From: Marixanthomonas sp. SCSIO 43207
GTDB taxonomy: Bacteria > Bacteroidota > Bacteroidia > Flavobacteriales > Flavobacteriaceae
DNA: 64,000 bases
Assembly: GCF_019904255.1 (NCBI RefSeq)
Contig: NZ_CP063203.1
Coordinates: 2,895,669-2,959,668, forward strand
Direction of reading: 5' to 3'
Part shown: positions 36,252 to 45,160 of the stretch, one piece after another
How the letters are laid out: each line of letters opens with the position of its first letter
Position numbering within the stretch: position 1 is the stretch's first letter
Made by a program: the position numbers and the translations under genes
The notes under the pieces: model-generated
Seen by the model: only the letters and a program-made list of their open reading frames with translations
What the model was told of the DNA's origin: nothing
The model's database searches: none

Positions 36252-36905
36252 ATGAGTGTTTCAGAAAATATTAAAGAGTTTAAAAATAATCTTCCTGAAG
36301 ATGTAACCTTAGTGGCAGTTTCAAAAACAAAACCGGTTTCAGAAATTATGGAAGCTTATAACACCGGTCACCGTATTTTTGGCGAAAATAAAGTACAAGA
36401 AATGGAAGCCAAATGGGAAGAAATGCCAAAAGATATCGAGTGGCACATGATTGGTCACGTACAGCGTAATAAAGTGAAATATATGGCTCCATTTGTGAGT
36501 TTAATTCACTCTGTGGATAGTAAACGGTTATTGAAAGAAGTTAATAAACAAGCAAAAAAGGTAGATAGGGTTATTGATTGTTTGCTTCAAATTAAAATTG
36601 CCGAAGAGGATAGTAAATTTGGTCTTGATAAAAATGAAGCGCTAGAGTTATTAGCTTCTGAAGCATTTCAAAAGTATGAAAATGTAAGAGTGATTGGTTT
36701 AATGGGAATGGCTACATTTACTGATAATGAAAATCAAATTTCAGAAGAGTTTAAAAAACTGAAACAAATATACGATTCAGTAAAAGACGATTATAACTTC
36801 ACTCATCTGTCTATGGGAATGAGTGGTGATTACTCAATTGCCATAAAACACGGCAGTAACATAGTGCGAGTAGGAAGTGCTATTTTTGGAGAACGTAATT
36901 ATTAA
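36252..36905 (+). CDS. YggS-type PLP homeostasis protein
   Basis: The 217-residue protein has the YggS/PLPBP fold-III pattern: LVAVSKTKPVSEIMEAY with the PLP lysine at 25, FGENKVQEM, WHMIGHVQRNK, LIHSVDS, GLMGMATFTDN and the C-terminal LSMGMSGDYSIAIKHGSNIVRVGSAIFG. It carries PLP but has no known catalysis; it buffers PLP and affects amino-acid metabolism. It is somewhat short but complete. It lies 79 bases after the DUF1015 gene, possibly with its own start. Confidence 0.95.
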   Translation: MSVSENIKEFKNNLPEDVTLVAVSKTKPVSEIMEAYNTGHRIFGENKVQEMEAKWEEMPKDIEWHMIGHVQRNKVKYMAPFVSLIHSVDSKRLLKEVNKQAKKVDRVIDCLLQIKIAEEDSKFGLDKNEALELLASEAFQKYENVRVIGLMGMATFTDNENQISEEFKKLKQIYDSVKDDYNFTHLSMGMSGDYSIAIKHGSNIVRVGSAIFGERNY

Positions 36906-36946
36906 AATAAGGCTTTAAAGTAATAATAAAGAAGAGTAATAAGTAG

Positions 36947-38326
36947 ATGTACGCCATTTTAGATATTGAAACAACTGGAGGAAAGTATAATGAAGAGGGA
37001 ATTACTGAAATAGCTATTTATCGTTTTGACGGGCACGAAGTGGTTGATCAATTTAGTAGTTTAATTAATCCAGAACGTAGCATTCAACCCTTTGTAGTAA
37101 ACTTAACCGGGATAAACAACCAAATGTTACGTAATGCTCCTAAATTTTATGAAGTTGCAAAACGCATTATAGAAATTACAGATGATTGTATCCTTGTAGC
37201 GCACAACGCTAAGTTTGACAATAGAATTCTCACAACAGAATTTGACCGTTTGGGTTATAAATATGAAAAAAACACCCTGTGTACGGTTGAGCTTTCCAAA
37301 AGGTTAATACCGGGGCTTCCCTCCTATAGTTTAGGAAAACTAGTCAAGTCTTTAGGCATTCCATTGACCGATAGACACCGGGCTCAGGGTGATGCAAGGG
37401 CTACAGTTTCGCTCTTCAAAATGCTGTTAAATAAAGACACTTCAAAAAATATAATCCAAGCTGCTGTACGTAAAAATCCAAAACGGCAATTAGAGCCAAA
37501 ACTTCTAGATTTAATTGCTGAAGCGCCTTCAGAAACAGGAGTTTATTACATGCATCGTGAAGACGGAAAAATAATTTATATAGGTAAAAGCAAGAATATC
37601 AAAAAACGGTTGGTGCAGCATTTTACTTCAGATAACCGAAAATCAAAGCGTATGCAAGTTGAAGTTACTAGTGTGAGTTTTGAAAAAACTGGAAGTGATC
37701 TCATTGCACAATTGAAAGAAAGCGAAGAAATAAAACGAAACAAACCAGTTTACAACCGTGCTTTGCGAAAATCAATTTTTAACCACCAACTTACATCTTT
37801 CATTGACGATTACGGATACATAAACTTAAAAATTGAAAAGGCCGATGGTAGAAAAAAAGCCATTACGACCTTTACAAACCATCAACAAGCAAAAGCAATT
37901 TTATTTAAAATAACCGAAGAATATGCGCTTTGCCAAAAATTAAATGGTCTTCATAAAACCCAAGGTAGTTGTTTTCAATATTCTATAAAAGAATGTAATG
38001 GAGCTTGTATACACCAAGAAACCCCAGAAGAATACAACCAGCGAGTAAGAGCATTTATAACCCAAAAAAGCTTTACAAATCAACATATGCTTATTGTTGA
38101 CAAAGGACGAGATGTAGAAGAAAGATCGGTTGTTTTAATTGAAGATGGAAGGTATATGGGGTTTGGTTTTTTTTCGTTAAATCATCAAATTACCAATCCC
38201 AACATTTTAAAAACGCTTATAAATCCGATGCAACATAATAGAGATGTACAACATATTATTCAAAATTATCTTCGGAAAAACAAAAAATTGAAAATTGTTA
38301 ATCTCGCAAAGGATGCTATAAATTAA
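36947..38326 (+). CDS. DnaQ exonuclease - GIY-YIG endonuclease fusion
   Basis: The 459-residue protein joins an N-terminal DEDDh exonuclease (about 1-165; ILDIETTGG with D6 and E8, HNAKFDNRIL, HRAQGDARA) to a GIY-YIG domain (about 195-275; GVYYMHREDGKIIYIGKSKNIKKRL) like that of UvrC/Cho. The C-terminal part has a QKLNGLHKTQGSCFQYSIKECNG-type cysteine-bearing stretch. Such fusions are annotated as DNA polymerase III epsilon-like or UvrC-like nucleases; a repair role is likely, with the GIY-YIG domain incising and the exonuclease trimming, which is inference. All key residues of both sites are present. Confidence 0.92.
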   Translation: MYAILDIETTGGKYNEEGITEIAIYRFDGHEVVDQFSSLINPERSIQPFVVNLTGINNQMLRNAPKFYEVAKRIIEITDDCILVAHNAKFDNRILTTEFDRLGYKYEKNTLCTVELSKRLIPGLPSYSLGKLVKSLGIPLTDRHRAQGDARATVSLFKMLLNKDTSKNIIQAAVRKNPKRQLEPKLLDLIAEAPSETGVYYMHREDGKIIYIGKSKNIKKRLVQHFTSDNRKSKRMQVEVTSVSFEKTGSDLIAQLKESEEIKRNKPVYNRALRKSIFNHQLTSFIDDYGYINLKIEKADGRKKAITTFTNHQQAKAILFKITEEYALCQKLNGLHKTQGSCFQYSIKECNGACIHQETPEEYNQRVRAFITQKSFTNQHMLIVDKGRDVEERSVVLIEDGRYMGFGFFSLNHQITNPNILKTLINPMQHNRDVQHIIQNYLRKNKKLKIVNLAKDAIN

Positions 38327-38363
38327 TTAAACTTACCTATTTTTATAGCTTAAGACATTACTA

Positions 38364-39206
38364 TTGAAAACACAAAAAAATAAAGGATGGCGTGAAAGAT
38401 TACACGAGATTATTGCCGAGGCAGATACGCCCATGGGCAAACTCTTTGATGTAGTGTTACTTATTCTTATATTATTAAGTGTTCTTTTTGTAATGGTAGA
38501 AAGCGTAAAAGGACTTCCTGAAAAAGCTTATGACATTTTATACATAGGAGAATGGGTAATCACCATATTTTTTACGTTTGAATACATTGCCAGAATCTTA
38601 ACCGTAAAAAAACCAACCAATTACATATTCAGCTTTTATGGAATTATCGATTTTCTGTCTACCATTCCATTATACCTTTCATTTATATTGGTAGGTAGTA
38701 ATGTTCTTATTACTGTGAGAGCTTTAAGACTACTGCGAGTTTTTAGAATTTTAAAGATTACTCGATATATAGGTGAAGCCAACAAACTGAAAAAAGCTTT
38801 AAACGATAGTCGCCCAAAAATATTGGTTTTTCTATTTGCGGTACTAATTATTGCAGTTATTGCAGGAACTTTGATGTACTTAATTGAAGGAGAAGAAAGT
38901 GGTTTTAACAGCATTCCTGTGAGTGTTTACTGGTGTATTGTGACGCTAACCACTGTAGGTTTTGGTGATATTGCTCCCGTAACACCATTAGGACAATTTC
39001 TAGCAACCGTCATTATGATTTTGGGTTATGGTATTATTGCAGTACCTACAGGAATTGTAAGTGCAGAGTATGCCAAAAGCAAAGAATATGTTCACGTAAA
39101 TACACAAGCCTGCTATAATTGCGGCGCTCTAAAACATCGTGATGATGCAAAATTTTGCCATAAATGTGGTCAAAACCTACATCCTGAAAACTTAAAAGAC
39201 ACGTAA
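38364..39206 (+). CDS. Voltage-gated-type cation channel with zinc-ribbon tail, TTG start
   Basis: The 280-residue protein is a six-helix ion channel: S1 to S4 at about 25-150, with an arginine-rich S4 (RALRLLRVFRILKITRY), then S5, the pore with potassium filter TVGFG (197-201) and S6. The cytoplasmic tail has Cys250-x2-Cys253 and Cys265-x2-Cys268, a zinc-ribbon pair. No ATG lies upstream in frame, and the conserved start WRERLHEIIAEADTPMGK needs the TTG at 38364, so TTG is the start. It overlaps miaA by one base (TAATG), so the two are translationally coupled. Confidence 0.92.
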   Translation: MKTQKNKGWRERLHEIIAEADTPMGKLFDVVLLILILLSVLFVMVESVKGLPEKAYDILYIGEWVITIFFTFEYIARILTVKKPTNYIFSFYGIIDFLSTIPLYLSFILVGSNVLITVRALRLLRVFRILKITRYIGEANKLKKALNDSRPKILVFLFAVLIIAVIAGTLMYLIEGEESGFNSIPVSVYWCIVTLTTVGFGDIAPVTPLGQFLATVIMILGYGIIAVPTGIVSAEYAKSKEYVHVNTQACYNCGALKHRDDAKFCHKCGQNLHPENLKDT

Positions 39207-40123
39207 TGGCTTTTTCTCAACCGTTACTTATTTGTGTGGTAGGACCTACCGCAATAGGAAAAACAAAACTTGCCATTAACATTGCACAATTATTTAATAC
39301 CGAAATCATTTCAGCAGACTCTAGGCAGTTTTTTAAAGAAATGACCATTGGTACGGCAGTTCCATCTTCACAAGAATTGGATGCTGCTCCACATCATTTT
39401 ATTCAAAATAAAAGCATTTTTGAAACCTATAGTGTAGGTGATTTTGAAACAGAAGCACTAGAAACATTAAAACAACTCTTCAAAAAAAAGGATGTTGCTG
39501 TTATGGTAGGTGGTTCTGGTTTGTATGTTGATGCAGTGGTTAAAGGGCTCGATTCATTTCCTAAAGTTCCGAAAGAAATACGAGAAGCGTTAACTCTTGA
39601 GTTGGAAGAAAATGGATTAGCATCACTTCAGAAAGAACTGGAGAATAAGGATGCTCAATATTATAAAAAGGTTGATCATCAAAATCCGCATAGAGTTATT
39701 CGTGCTTTAGAAGTTATTAGAGTTTCTGGTAAACCTTATTCTTCATTTCTCAATCAAAAGAAAAAAGAACGTTTTTTTGACACTCTTTATGTTGGATTAA
39801 CGGCAGAAAGAGAAGTAATCTACTCTCGTATTAACCAACGTGTAGATAATATGATGGATGAAGGTTTACTTGATGAAGCAAAACAACTTTATAAACACAG
39901 GGAATTAAATGCTTTACAAACTGTGGGCTATAAAGAGCTTTTTAAGTATTTGGATGGAACTGTTGAACTTGAAGTTGCGGTTTCAGAAATAAAGAAAAAC
40001 ACAAGGCGATTTGCTAAAAGGCAAAATACATGGTTCAAAAAAAACCCAGCAATACATTGGTTTAACTACACAACGTCTGCTGAAAAAATAGTGCAAGAAC
40101 TCAAATCAAAAAACGCCCTTTGA
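39206..40123 (+). CDS. miaA: tRNA dimethylallyltransferase
   Basis: The 305-residue enzyme adds dimethylallyl to A37 of tRNAs that read UNN codons. The P-loop GPTAIGKT is at 13-20, followed by EIISADSRQFFKEMTIGTA, VMVGGSGLYVDAVVKGL, a VDHQNPHRVIRALEV block and a LNALQTVGYKELF C-terminal motif. The length is normal. It begins in the stop of the channel gene. The terminator at 40110-40135 overlaps its last four codons and stop, so termination signal and coding sequence share bases. Confidence 0.97.
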   Translation: MAFSQPLLICVVGPTAIGKTKLAINIAQLFNTEIISADSRQFFKEMTIGTAVPSSQELDAAPHHFIQNKSIFETYSVGDFETEALETLKQLFKKKDVAVMVGGSGLYVDAVVKGLDSFPKVPKEIREALTLELEENGLASLQKELENKDAQYYKKVDHQNPHRVIRALEVIRVSGKPYSSFLNQKKKERFFDTLYVGLTAEREVIYSRINQRVDNMMDEGLLDEAKQLYKHRELNALQTVGYKELFKYLDGTVELEVAVSEIKKNTRRFAKRQNTWFKKNPAIHWFNYTTSAEKIVQELKSKNAL

Positions 40124-40135
40124 AAAGGGCGTTTT
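40110..40135. terminator. Terminator overlapping the miaA stop codon
   Basis: AAAACGCCCTT pairs with AAGGGCGTTTT (11 bp, 4-base loop TGAA); the miaA TGA stop (40121-40123) lies in the loop. It also faces rprY, whose stop is at 40168, with an A-run before the stem. Confidence 0.88.
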
Positions 40136-40167
40136 CCCACTTAAATACTTATAATTATAAAATAGTA

Positions 40168-40884
40168 CTAGTTGTCAACTTCGTCTTTAACAACCAAACG
40201 GAATCCTTCTCCGTGTATATTTATAATTTCTACGCCATCGTCTTTTCCTAAATACTTACGAAGTTTTGCGATGTAAACATCCATACTTCTAGAGGTGAAA
40301 TAGTTATCGTCTCTCCATATTTTTGTGAGAGCCAATTCACGAGGCATTAAATCATTTTTATGCAATGCTAACAGTCTAAGTAGTTCATTCTCTTTTGGAG
40401 AAAGTTTAATAGGATCTTCTTCTTTATAAGTTAAAAAGCGAAGCTTAGAGTTAAGGTGGAAGTTTCCTACTTCAAATTCAAATTGCTTACTGTCTGCAAT
40501 ACTGTCTGTTGCTTTTCTTTGAATAATAGCTTTAATTTTCATCAACAATACTTCACTATCAAAAGGTTTGTTGAGGTAATCATCTGCACCTACTTTGTAT
40601 CCTTTTAAAACGTCTTCTTTCATTGCCTTTGCAGTAAGGAATATGATTGGAATATCTTCATTCTTATCACGAATTTCCTTGGCTAATGTAAACCCGTCTT
40701 TATAAGGCATCATTACATCAAGAATACAAAGATCAAAGTCGTCTTTTTTAAACTTTTCAAAGCCTTCCATACCGTTTTTGGCATGAACTACTTCATAATC
40801 ATTCATAGCTAGGTAGTCTTTTAAGACCGTTCCGAAGTTTGGATCGTCTTCTACCAATAAGATCTTTTTGTTTTCAGTTTCCAT
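40168..40884 (-). CDS. rprY: OmpR-type response regulator, RprY-like
   Basis: The 238-residue regulator has a receiver domain (about 1-125) with the acidic pair VEDD (11-14), phospho-acceptor D56 in CILDVMMP and K106 in LNKPF. A winged-helix DNA-binding domain (about 140-235) follows, with LSPKENELLRLLALH and RSMDVYIAKLRKYLG. It closely resembles Bacteroides RprY in layout. It is four bases downstream of rprX and cotranscribed with it. Target genes are not seen here. Confidence 0.9.
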   Translation of the reverse strand: METENKKILLVEDDPNFGTVLKDYLAMNDYEVVHAKNGMEGFEKFKKDDFDLCILDVMMPYKDGFTLAKEIRDKNEDIPIIFLTAKAMKEDVLKGYKVGADDYLNKPFDSEVLLMKIKAIIQRKATDSIADSKQFEFEVGNFHLNSKLRFLTYKEEDPIKLSPKENELLRLLALHKNDLMPRELALTKIWRDDNYFTSRSMDVYIAKLRKYLGKDDGVEIINIHGEGFRLVVKDEVDN

Positions 40885-40887
40885 AAT

Positions 40888-42450
40888 TTAAGATATTAAG
40901 TGTATTTTTATTATAAAGGTACTGCCTTTTCCTTTTTCACTCTCCACATATACTTGTGCATCATGATCATCAAGAATTCGCTTTACATAAGCTAGGCCAA
41001 GACCGTGCCCTTTTACATTATGTATATCACCGGTGTGTTCTCGGTAAAATTTTTCAAATATTTTCTTTTGGGTTGCTTTACTCATACCCATTCCTTGATC
41101 GCGTATTTTAAGGATAATATAGTCCTTGACGTTTTCAGTATACACATCAATCTTAGGAGGTTCTTCAGAGTATTTTATAGCATTGTCTAAAATGTTAACC
41201 ACTACATTGGTTAAGTGTGACTCATTGGCCAAAACCGAAGATTTTAAAGCTCCTAAATGACTTGTTATATAACCTCCACGATCTTCTACAATAAGTTCTA
41301 CATGGCTTATTGCTTCGTTAATAATATTGTGCAGTTTTAAACGCTCTTTTGGAAGATCAAGTTCGTTTTTTTCCAGTTTAGAAATGCGCAGCACATTTTC
41401 AACCTGTGCGTGCATGCGACGGTTTTCATCCCTAATCATTTTTAAATATCGCTCCAAAAATTCTCTATTGTCCTTTATTTTTGGGTTTTTAAGAGAATCT
41501 AAGGCAAGATTAATTGTCGCTATTGGTGTTTTAAACTCGTGCGTCATATTATTGATAAAGTCAGATTTAATTTGTGAAATCTGTCTTTGTTTAAAAATTT
41601 GAGATAAAGCACTTGCATAGGCTAATATAATTACCGCAGTAAAAATCAATGATAATACTGCCATACCCAAAATAGAATTGAGTACTACTTTTTCTTTTTC
41701 TGAAAAATTCACATACAATTGATAATCATTAAATCCTTGATCGTTTCCGAACAATGGTACCACATACGTACTTTCTGGATCTAATGAAAAATTATCTGAT
41801 CGTACTTTGGTTGCTAAATTGTTACTATACACAGCATACTCAAATTTTGAGTCTATCCCCCTATCATTCAACTCTTTTGTTATTAAACCTTCAATCTCTT
41901 GACCATTTACACGCTTGTGTAATGGTACTTTTGTTGAGATATTGAAATAGGCGTTTTCAAACTGGTTTTTTTCAAAATCTTTTAATCTCTTAAATGAAAT
42001 CTCTCTAGATTCTGAAGGGTTTTCGTTATCAATTCCAGGATTGATTTTGGTAGTAGTCTTTCTATTAGTCAATCTTTTAAATTGAATACTATCAAAATCC
42101 ATATCTAAAAAACTAGAAGAAAGCTTATAATCTTCTTCCAAAATACCATCTGAATAGATAAATACCTCGTTTGTTCTATCGTTTTTAGTTTTGTAAACTA
42201 ATTCACTAAAATTGACATTCTCAGGCACCTCAAGACTGTCAACATACCGGCTATAAACGTTGTAAAAGTCTTCTATTTCTCTATCTTTAATCTGTTTTGT
42301 AGCAGAAAAAAGCGTTTGCTGTACATTAAAAGTAAACTGTTCTTCTTTAGTTTGATACGAATTCGCAATCCAGTATCCCTGCACAAACATAATCCCTAGC
42401 AGCGACAAACTCATTAGTGCTATAAGTAAGGCGAATAGCTTTTTATTCAT
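40888..42450 (-). CDS. rprX: Sensor histidine kinase, RprX-like
   Basis: The 520-residue kinase has TM1 (about 5-25), a periplasmic region (about 30-255), TM2 (about 260-282), and a HisKA/HATPase core. The phospho-accepting histidine (H304) is in MTHEFKTPIATI, the N box in VVNILDNAIKYS, the G1 box in IRDQGMGMS and the G2 box in KGHGLGLAYVKRI. There is no HAMP domain visible. I prefer the ATG at 42450 because it places TM1 at the terminus; an upstream ATG at 42474 adds eight residues. It is transcribed with rprY as a pair. Confidence 0.9.
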   Translation of the reverse strand: MNKKLFALLIALMSLSLLGIMFVQGYWIANSYQTKEEQFTFNVQQTLFSATKQIKDREIEDFYNVYSRYVDSLEVPENVNFSELVYKTKNDRTNEVFIYSDGILEEDYKLSSSFLDMDFDSIQFKRLTNRKTTTKINPGIDNENPSESREISFKRLKDFEKNQFENAYFNISTKVPLHKRVNGQEIEGLITKELNDRGIDSKFEYAVYSNNLATKVRSDNFSLDPESTYVVPLFGNDQGFNDYQLYVNFSEKEKVVLNSILGMAVLSLIFTAVIILAYASALSQIFKQRQISQIKSDFINNMTHEFKTPIATINLALDSLKNPKIKDNREFLERYLKMIRDENRRMHAQVENVLRISKLEKNELDLPKERLKLHNIINEAISHVELIVEDRGGYITSHLGALKSSVLANESHLTNVVVNILDNAIKYSEEPPKIDVYTENVKDYIILKIRDQGMGMSKATQKKIFEKFYREHTGDIHNVKGHGLGLAYVKRILDDHDAQVYVESEKGKGSTFIIKIHLIS

Positions 42451-42525
42451 AGCCCAAAAGTAAGATTTTAACATTTAGCACAGTTTTCATTTAACCAAAT
42501 GTTAACAAAAGAAGCAAAATGGTTG

Positions 42526-43113
42526 TTATTGTCCTATTTTCAAGAGGTGATGATGAATTTTAAGTACCTGTTTCTTAGTATTTTTCAGGTCTTCGTTTTC
42601 TATGGTAAAATCTGCTAACTGCTGCTTTTTTTCATCGGGCCATTGATTATCCATACGAGAATGTATTTCTTCTCTAGTTGTATCATCCCGTTGTAAAATG
42701 CGTTCTATTCTAGTTTCTTTTGGAGCTGTAACTAAAATTGTATAATCACAATTTTTATAACTGCCATTTTCAAATAAGATAGCAGCTTCTTTAATACAAT
42801 ACCTCGATGTTTGCTCTGCAACCCATTGCTTAAAATGTTCTGCTACTTGTGGATGTATAATCGCATTAACTTTTTCTAATAGCTCATTATCATTAAATAT
42901 AATGTTGGCTACATATTTACGGTTTAAGCCTTTGTCATTATAGGCTTCTTCGCCAAGTATTTTTATGAGTTCTTTTTTTATTGTTTCAGAAGAATTGGTA
43001 AGCTTTTTTGCTTCAACATCGGCTATATAAACAGGAATCCCTAATTCACTAAACATAGTAGCAATTGTAGTTTTTCCACTTCCTATTCCACCCGTTAATC
43101 CTACTATTTTCAT
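42526..43113 (-). CDS. coaE: Dephospho-CoA kinase
   Basis: The 195-residue cytosolic enzyme makes CoA from dephospho-CoA with ATP, the last step of CoA synthesis. The P-loop GGIGSGKTTIA is at about 8-18, and later blocks are VYIADVEAKKL, IIHPQVAEHFKQW, AAILFENGSYKNCDYTILV and RDDTTREEIHSRMDNQ. The length is normal. It overlaps the upstream YbbR-like gene by four bases (ATGA), so the two are cotranscribed. Another CoA gene, coaBC, lies about 9 kb away in a different unit. Confidence 0.96.
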   Translation of the reverse strand: MKIVGLTGGIGSGKTTIATMFSELGIPVYIADVEAKKLTNSSETIKKELIKILGEEAYNDKGLNRKYVANIIFNDNELLEKVNAIIHPQVAEHFKQWVAEQTSRYCIKEAAILFENGSYKNCDYTILVTAPKETRIERILQRDDTTREEIHSRMDNQWPDEKKQQLADFTIENEDLKNTKKQVLKIHHHLLKIGQ

Positions 43114-44075
43114 TCTTCAGAACCGTTTTTAAAAATTAAAAAATCAATCTTTTTATCTTTCAACTCAATATCTCGAATGCCATCGGGTTTTTTTGAAAAT
43201 TGAATAAGCATGAAGTTTTCGGTTCTATTACGTTTTGAAAAATCACAAGTGATCCGAAAATCTTTTTCTGAAATTGTATTGTAACTTTTTATGGGAACAT
43301 TAAAAGTCACTTTGGTTACTTTAGGAATCAACTTAACGATAGTTTCTGGCGGTAAATTGATAATTTGTATAGGCAATGTGATTTCTTTTTGAGTAAATTC
43401 TTGAACGTTTAATGAAATTGAAACTGTTTCTGGAGTAATTGAAACCGAAGTAGCATCTGGCGTTTCAATTTTTATAGTTTCAGAAAAATTACTGTCAATC
43501 CCCGTATATTTTTTTGAAATCGTAGGTATAGAATCAATTGCATTAATTACCTCTAAGGGACCTGAAACCTGGACTGAATCTGGCTTAATTTGAAGTGTTT
43601 CCAAACTCATAAAACCTTCTCTGTAGTCTATTTCAGCTTTGGAAAAAACAGGGACTTTCTTTGAAACCAAAAGCTCTAAGTTAATTTTTAATGTATCAAT
43701 TGATACATTTTTTACAGTCAAGTTTTTATCAAGTTGTGAAGAGATTAAACTTGTTAATTGAGCATCTGATAATGTGACTGTCTTGTTTCCTTTTTGATAA
43801 TAATCTGAAATTTGAATGGTCACGGTTGGGTTTTTAAGTTTATAATACAAAAACTCAAATCCGTTTGTGGTTAAATCAAAAGAGAGCTCTTCAGGATTAT
43901 TTTCGGTCAATAGTGTTTCGTTAGGTATACTTTTGTAGATGATTGTTGCATCAACTGTAGCTGTATATTCTCTTGAAAACTTAGTAAGCACCCAAAATAA
44001 AATAGCCAAGAAAAGAAAAAACAGAAACTTTTTTATTTTCCCGGTGTTGTATTTTTTTTGAGGCTTTGAGGTCAT
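43110..44075 (-). CDS. YbbR/CdaR-like membrane protein
   Basis: The 321-residue protein has one N-terminal membrane helix (about 14-28, KFLFFLFLAILFWVLTKF) and an external part with YbbR-like repeats: repeated patterns of VPVFSKAEIDYREGFMSL, VQVSGPLEVINAIDSI and ITLPIQIINLPPETIVKLIP. In Firmicutes, CdaR with this fold regulates the diadenylate cyclase CdaA; a link to c-di-AMP here is only an analogy. It overlaps coaE by four bases and is followed upstream by a glycosyltransferase gene. Confidence 0.82.
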   Translation of the reverse strand: MTSKPQKKYNTGKIKKFLFFLFLAILFWVLTKFSREYTATVDATIIYKSIPNETLLTENNPEELSFDLTTNGFEFLYYKLKNPTVTIQISDYYQKGNKTVTLSDAQLTSLISSQLDKNLTVKNVSIDTLKINLELLVSKKVPVFSKAEIDYREGFMSLETLQIKPDSVQVSGPLEVINAIDSIPTISKKYTGIDSNFSETIKIETPDATSVSITPETVSISLNVQEFTQKEITLPIQIINLPPETIVKLIPKVTKVTFNVPIKSYNTISEKDFRITCDFSKRNRTENFMLIQFSKKPDGIRDIELKDKKIDFLIFKNGSEE

Positions 44076-44089
44076 TATGATTAAGTAGT

Positions 44090-45091
44090 TTAATTAAAAA
44101 ATAGAAAAGGAAATTGTTTTTCAGGGTTTCTATTTAAAAACCTAATATAATAACTGGATTTGAAAAAAGCGATTCCGTAACCAAAAAACTGTATAAATAG
44201 CGCTAATATTGACAACAATCCTATATAAACACTTTTATTGGTAATAGCTGAACTTATAAGAACCATTGCCAAGTAAACTGCTAATGGTATAAAAAATTGC
44301 CAATGAATACCTAAAGATAAGAGTATTGACAACGTTACAAACACTACGAAGCAAAATGGAAACCAAAAAGTAATCTTTGATGATTGTGGGTGCCATTTAC
44401 TGAGAATAGGGCGTACCAAACCAAATTTTTTTACTTGAGTATAGAATTTTTTCCAAGAAATACGGCGTTTATGGTATACGTATGCATTTGGGATAAAAGT
44501 TGTATTAAACCCTTTTTTTAAAATACGTTGTGATAAATCTGGATCTTCTCCCGGGTGTATTTTGCCATAGCCTCCTGTTTCTGTAAAAGCTTTTTTTGAA
44601 ATTCCCATATTAAAGCTCCTAGGCTCAAAGCGATTGACACTTTTTTTATTTCCGCGTATTCCTCCTGTTGTAATAAATGATGTCATTGTAAAGTTGATAG
44701 CTTTTTGTATACTTGAAAAGCTACTATGTGCAGCATCTGCACCGCCATAACAATCATAATAGTTCTGTTTTAAAAAGGCCTCAACAGTTTTTAAGTAATG
44801 TGAAGGCACCAAACAATCTGAATCTAATATGATAAAGTAATTTCCTTTTGCTTTTTGCATGCCAAAATTTCTTGACAAACCGGGACCAGAATTTTCTTTA
44901 AAAAAGTATGTGAGCGGTAAAGATTTTGAATACGTATTGACAATCTTCTCACTAGAAATAGTTGAGCCATCTTCTACAATTACGATTTCATATTCTCTAG
45001 AATAATCAAGTTTTGTAAAGCTTTCTAAAAGCTCTTCAACCTCTTGTGGACGATTATAAACAGGTATTATAAAAGAAAAATAAAAATCCAT
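44090..45091 (-). CDS. Family 2 glycosyltransferase
   Basis: The 333-residue enzyme has a GT-A catalytic domain (about 1-230): SFIIPVYNRPQEVEELLESF, EIVIVEDGS, the SGPGLSRNFGMQKAKGNYFIILDSDCLV motif region with the DxD-type DSD, GGIRGNKK and a later GEDPDLSQRILKKGF (ED acid). Two or three hydrophobic segments (about 250-320) follow, so it is membrane-attached. The sugar acceptor is unknown; a role in polysaccharide or glycolipid synthesis is likely. The ATG at 45091 gives the proper N-terminus; 45121 would read through the terminator stem at 45113-45142. Confidence 0.92.
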   Translation of the reverse strand: MDFYFSFIIPVYNRPQEVEELLESFTKLDYSREYEIVIVEDGSTISSEKIVNTYSKSLPLTYFFKENSGPGLSRNFGMQKAKGNYFIILDSDCLVPSHYLKTVEAFLKQNYYDCYGGADAAHSSFSSIQKAINFTMTSFITTGGIRGNKKSVNRFEPRSFNMGISKKAFTETGGYGKIHPGEDPDLSQRILKKGFNTTFIPNAYVYHKRRISWKKFYTQVKKFGLVRPILSKWHPQSSKITFWFPFCFVVFVTLSILLSLGIHWQFFIPLAVYLAMVLISSAITNKSVYIGLLSILALFIQFFGYGIAFFKSSYYIRFLNRNPEKQFPFLFFN

Positions 45092-45095
45092 ATTG

Positions 45096-45103
45096 CAAAT
45101 GTA
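45096..45103 (-). promoter_or_regulatory. Glycosyltransferase -7 element
   Basis: Minus-strand TACATTTG is an exact TAnnTTTG match ending four bases before the ATG, just past the terminator of the upstream gene. A leaderless transcript is implied. Confidence 0.45.
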
Positions 45104-45112
45104 GTGAATAAA

Positions 45113-45142
45113 AAAAGCCACCCCGATAACGAGGTGGCTTTT
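45113..45142 (-). terminator. Terminator of the T9SS cargo gene
   Basis: AAAAGCCACC pairs with GGTGGCTTTT (10 bp, 10-base loop). On the minus strand a run of about eight T follows the stem. Confidence 0.85.
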
Positions 45143-45160
45143 ATTAGCTATATGAAAAAA

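Noticed and set aside
40888..42474. Upstream ATG (42474) as the start of rprX
   Set aside because: It would put a short polar and aromatic extension before the first membrane helix; the ATG at 42450 gives a normal sensor-kinase N-terminus.
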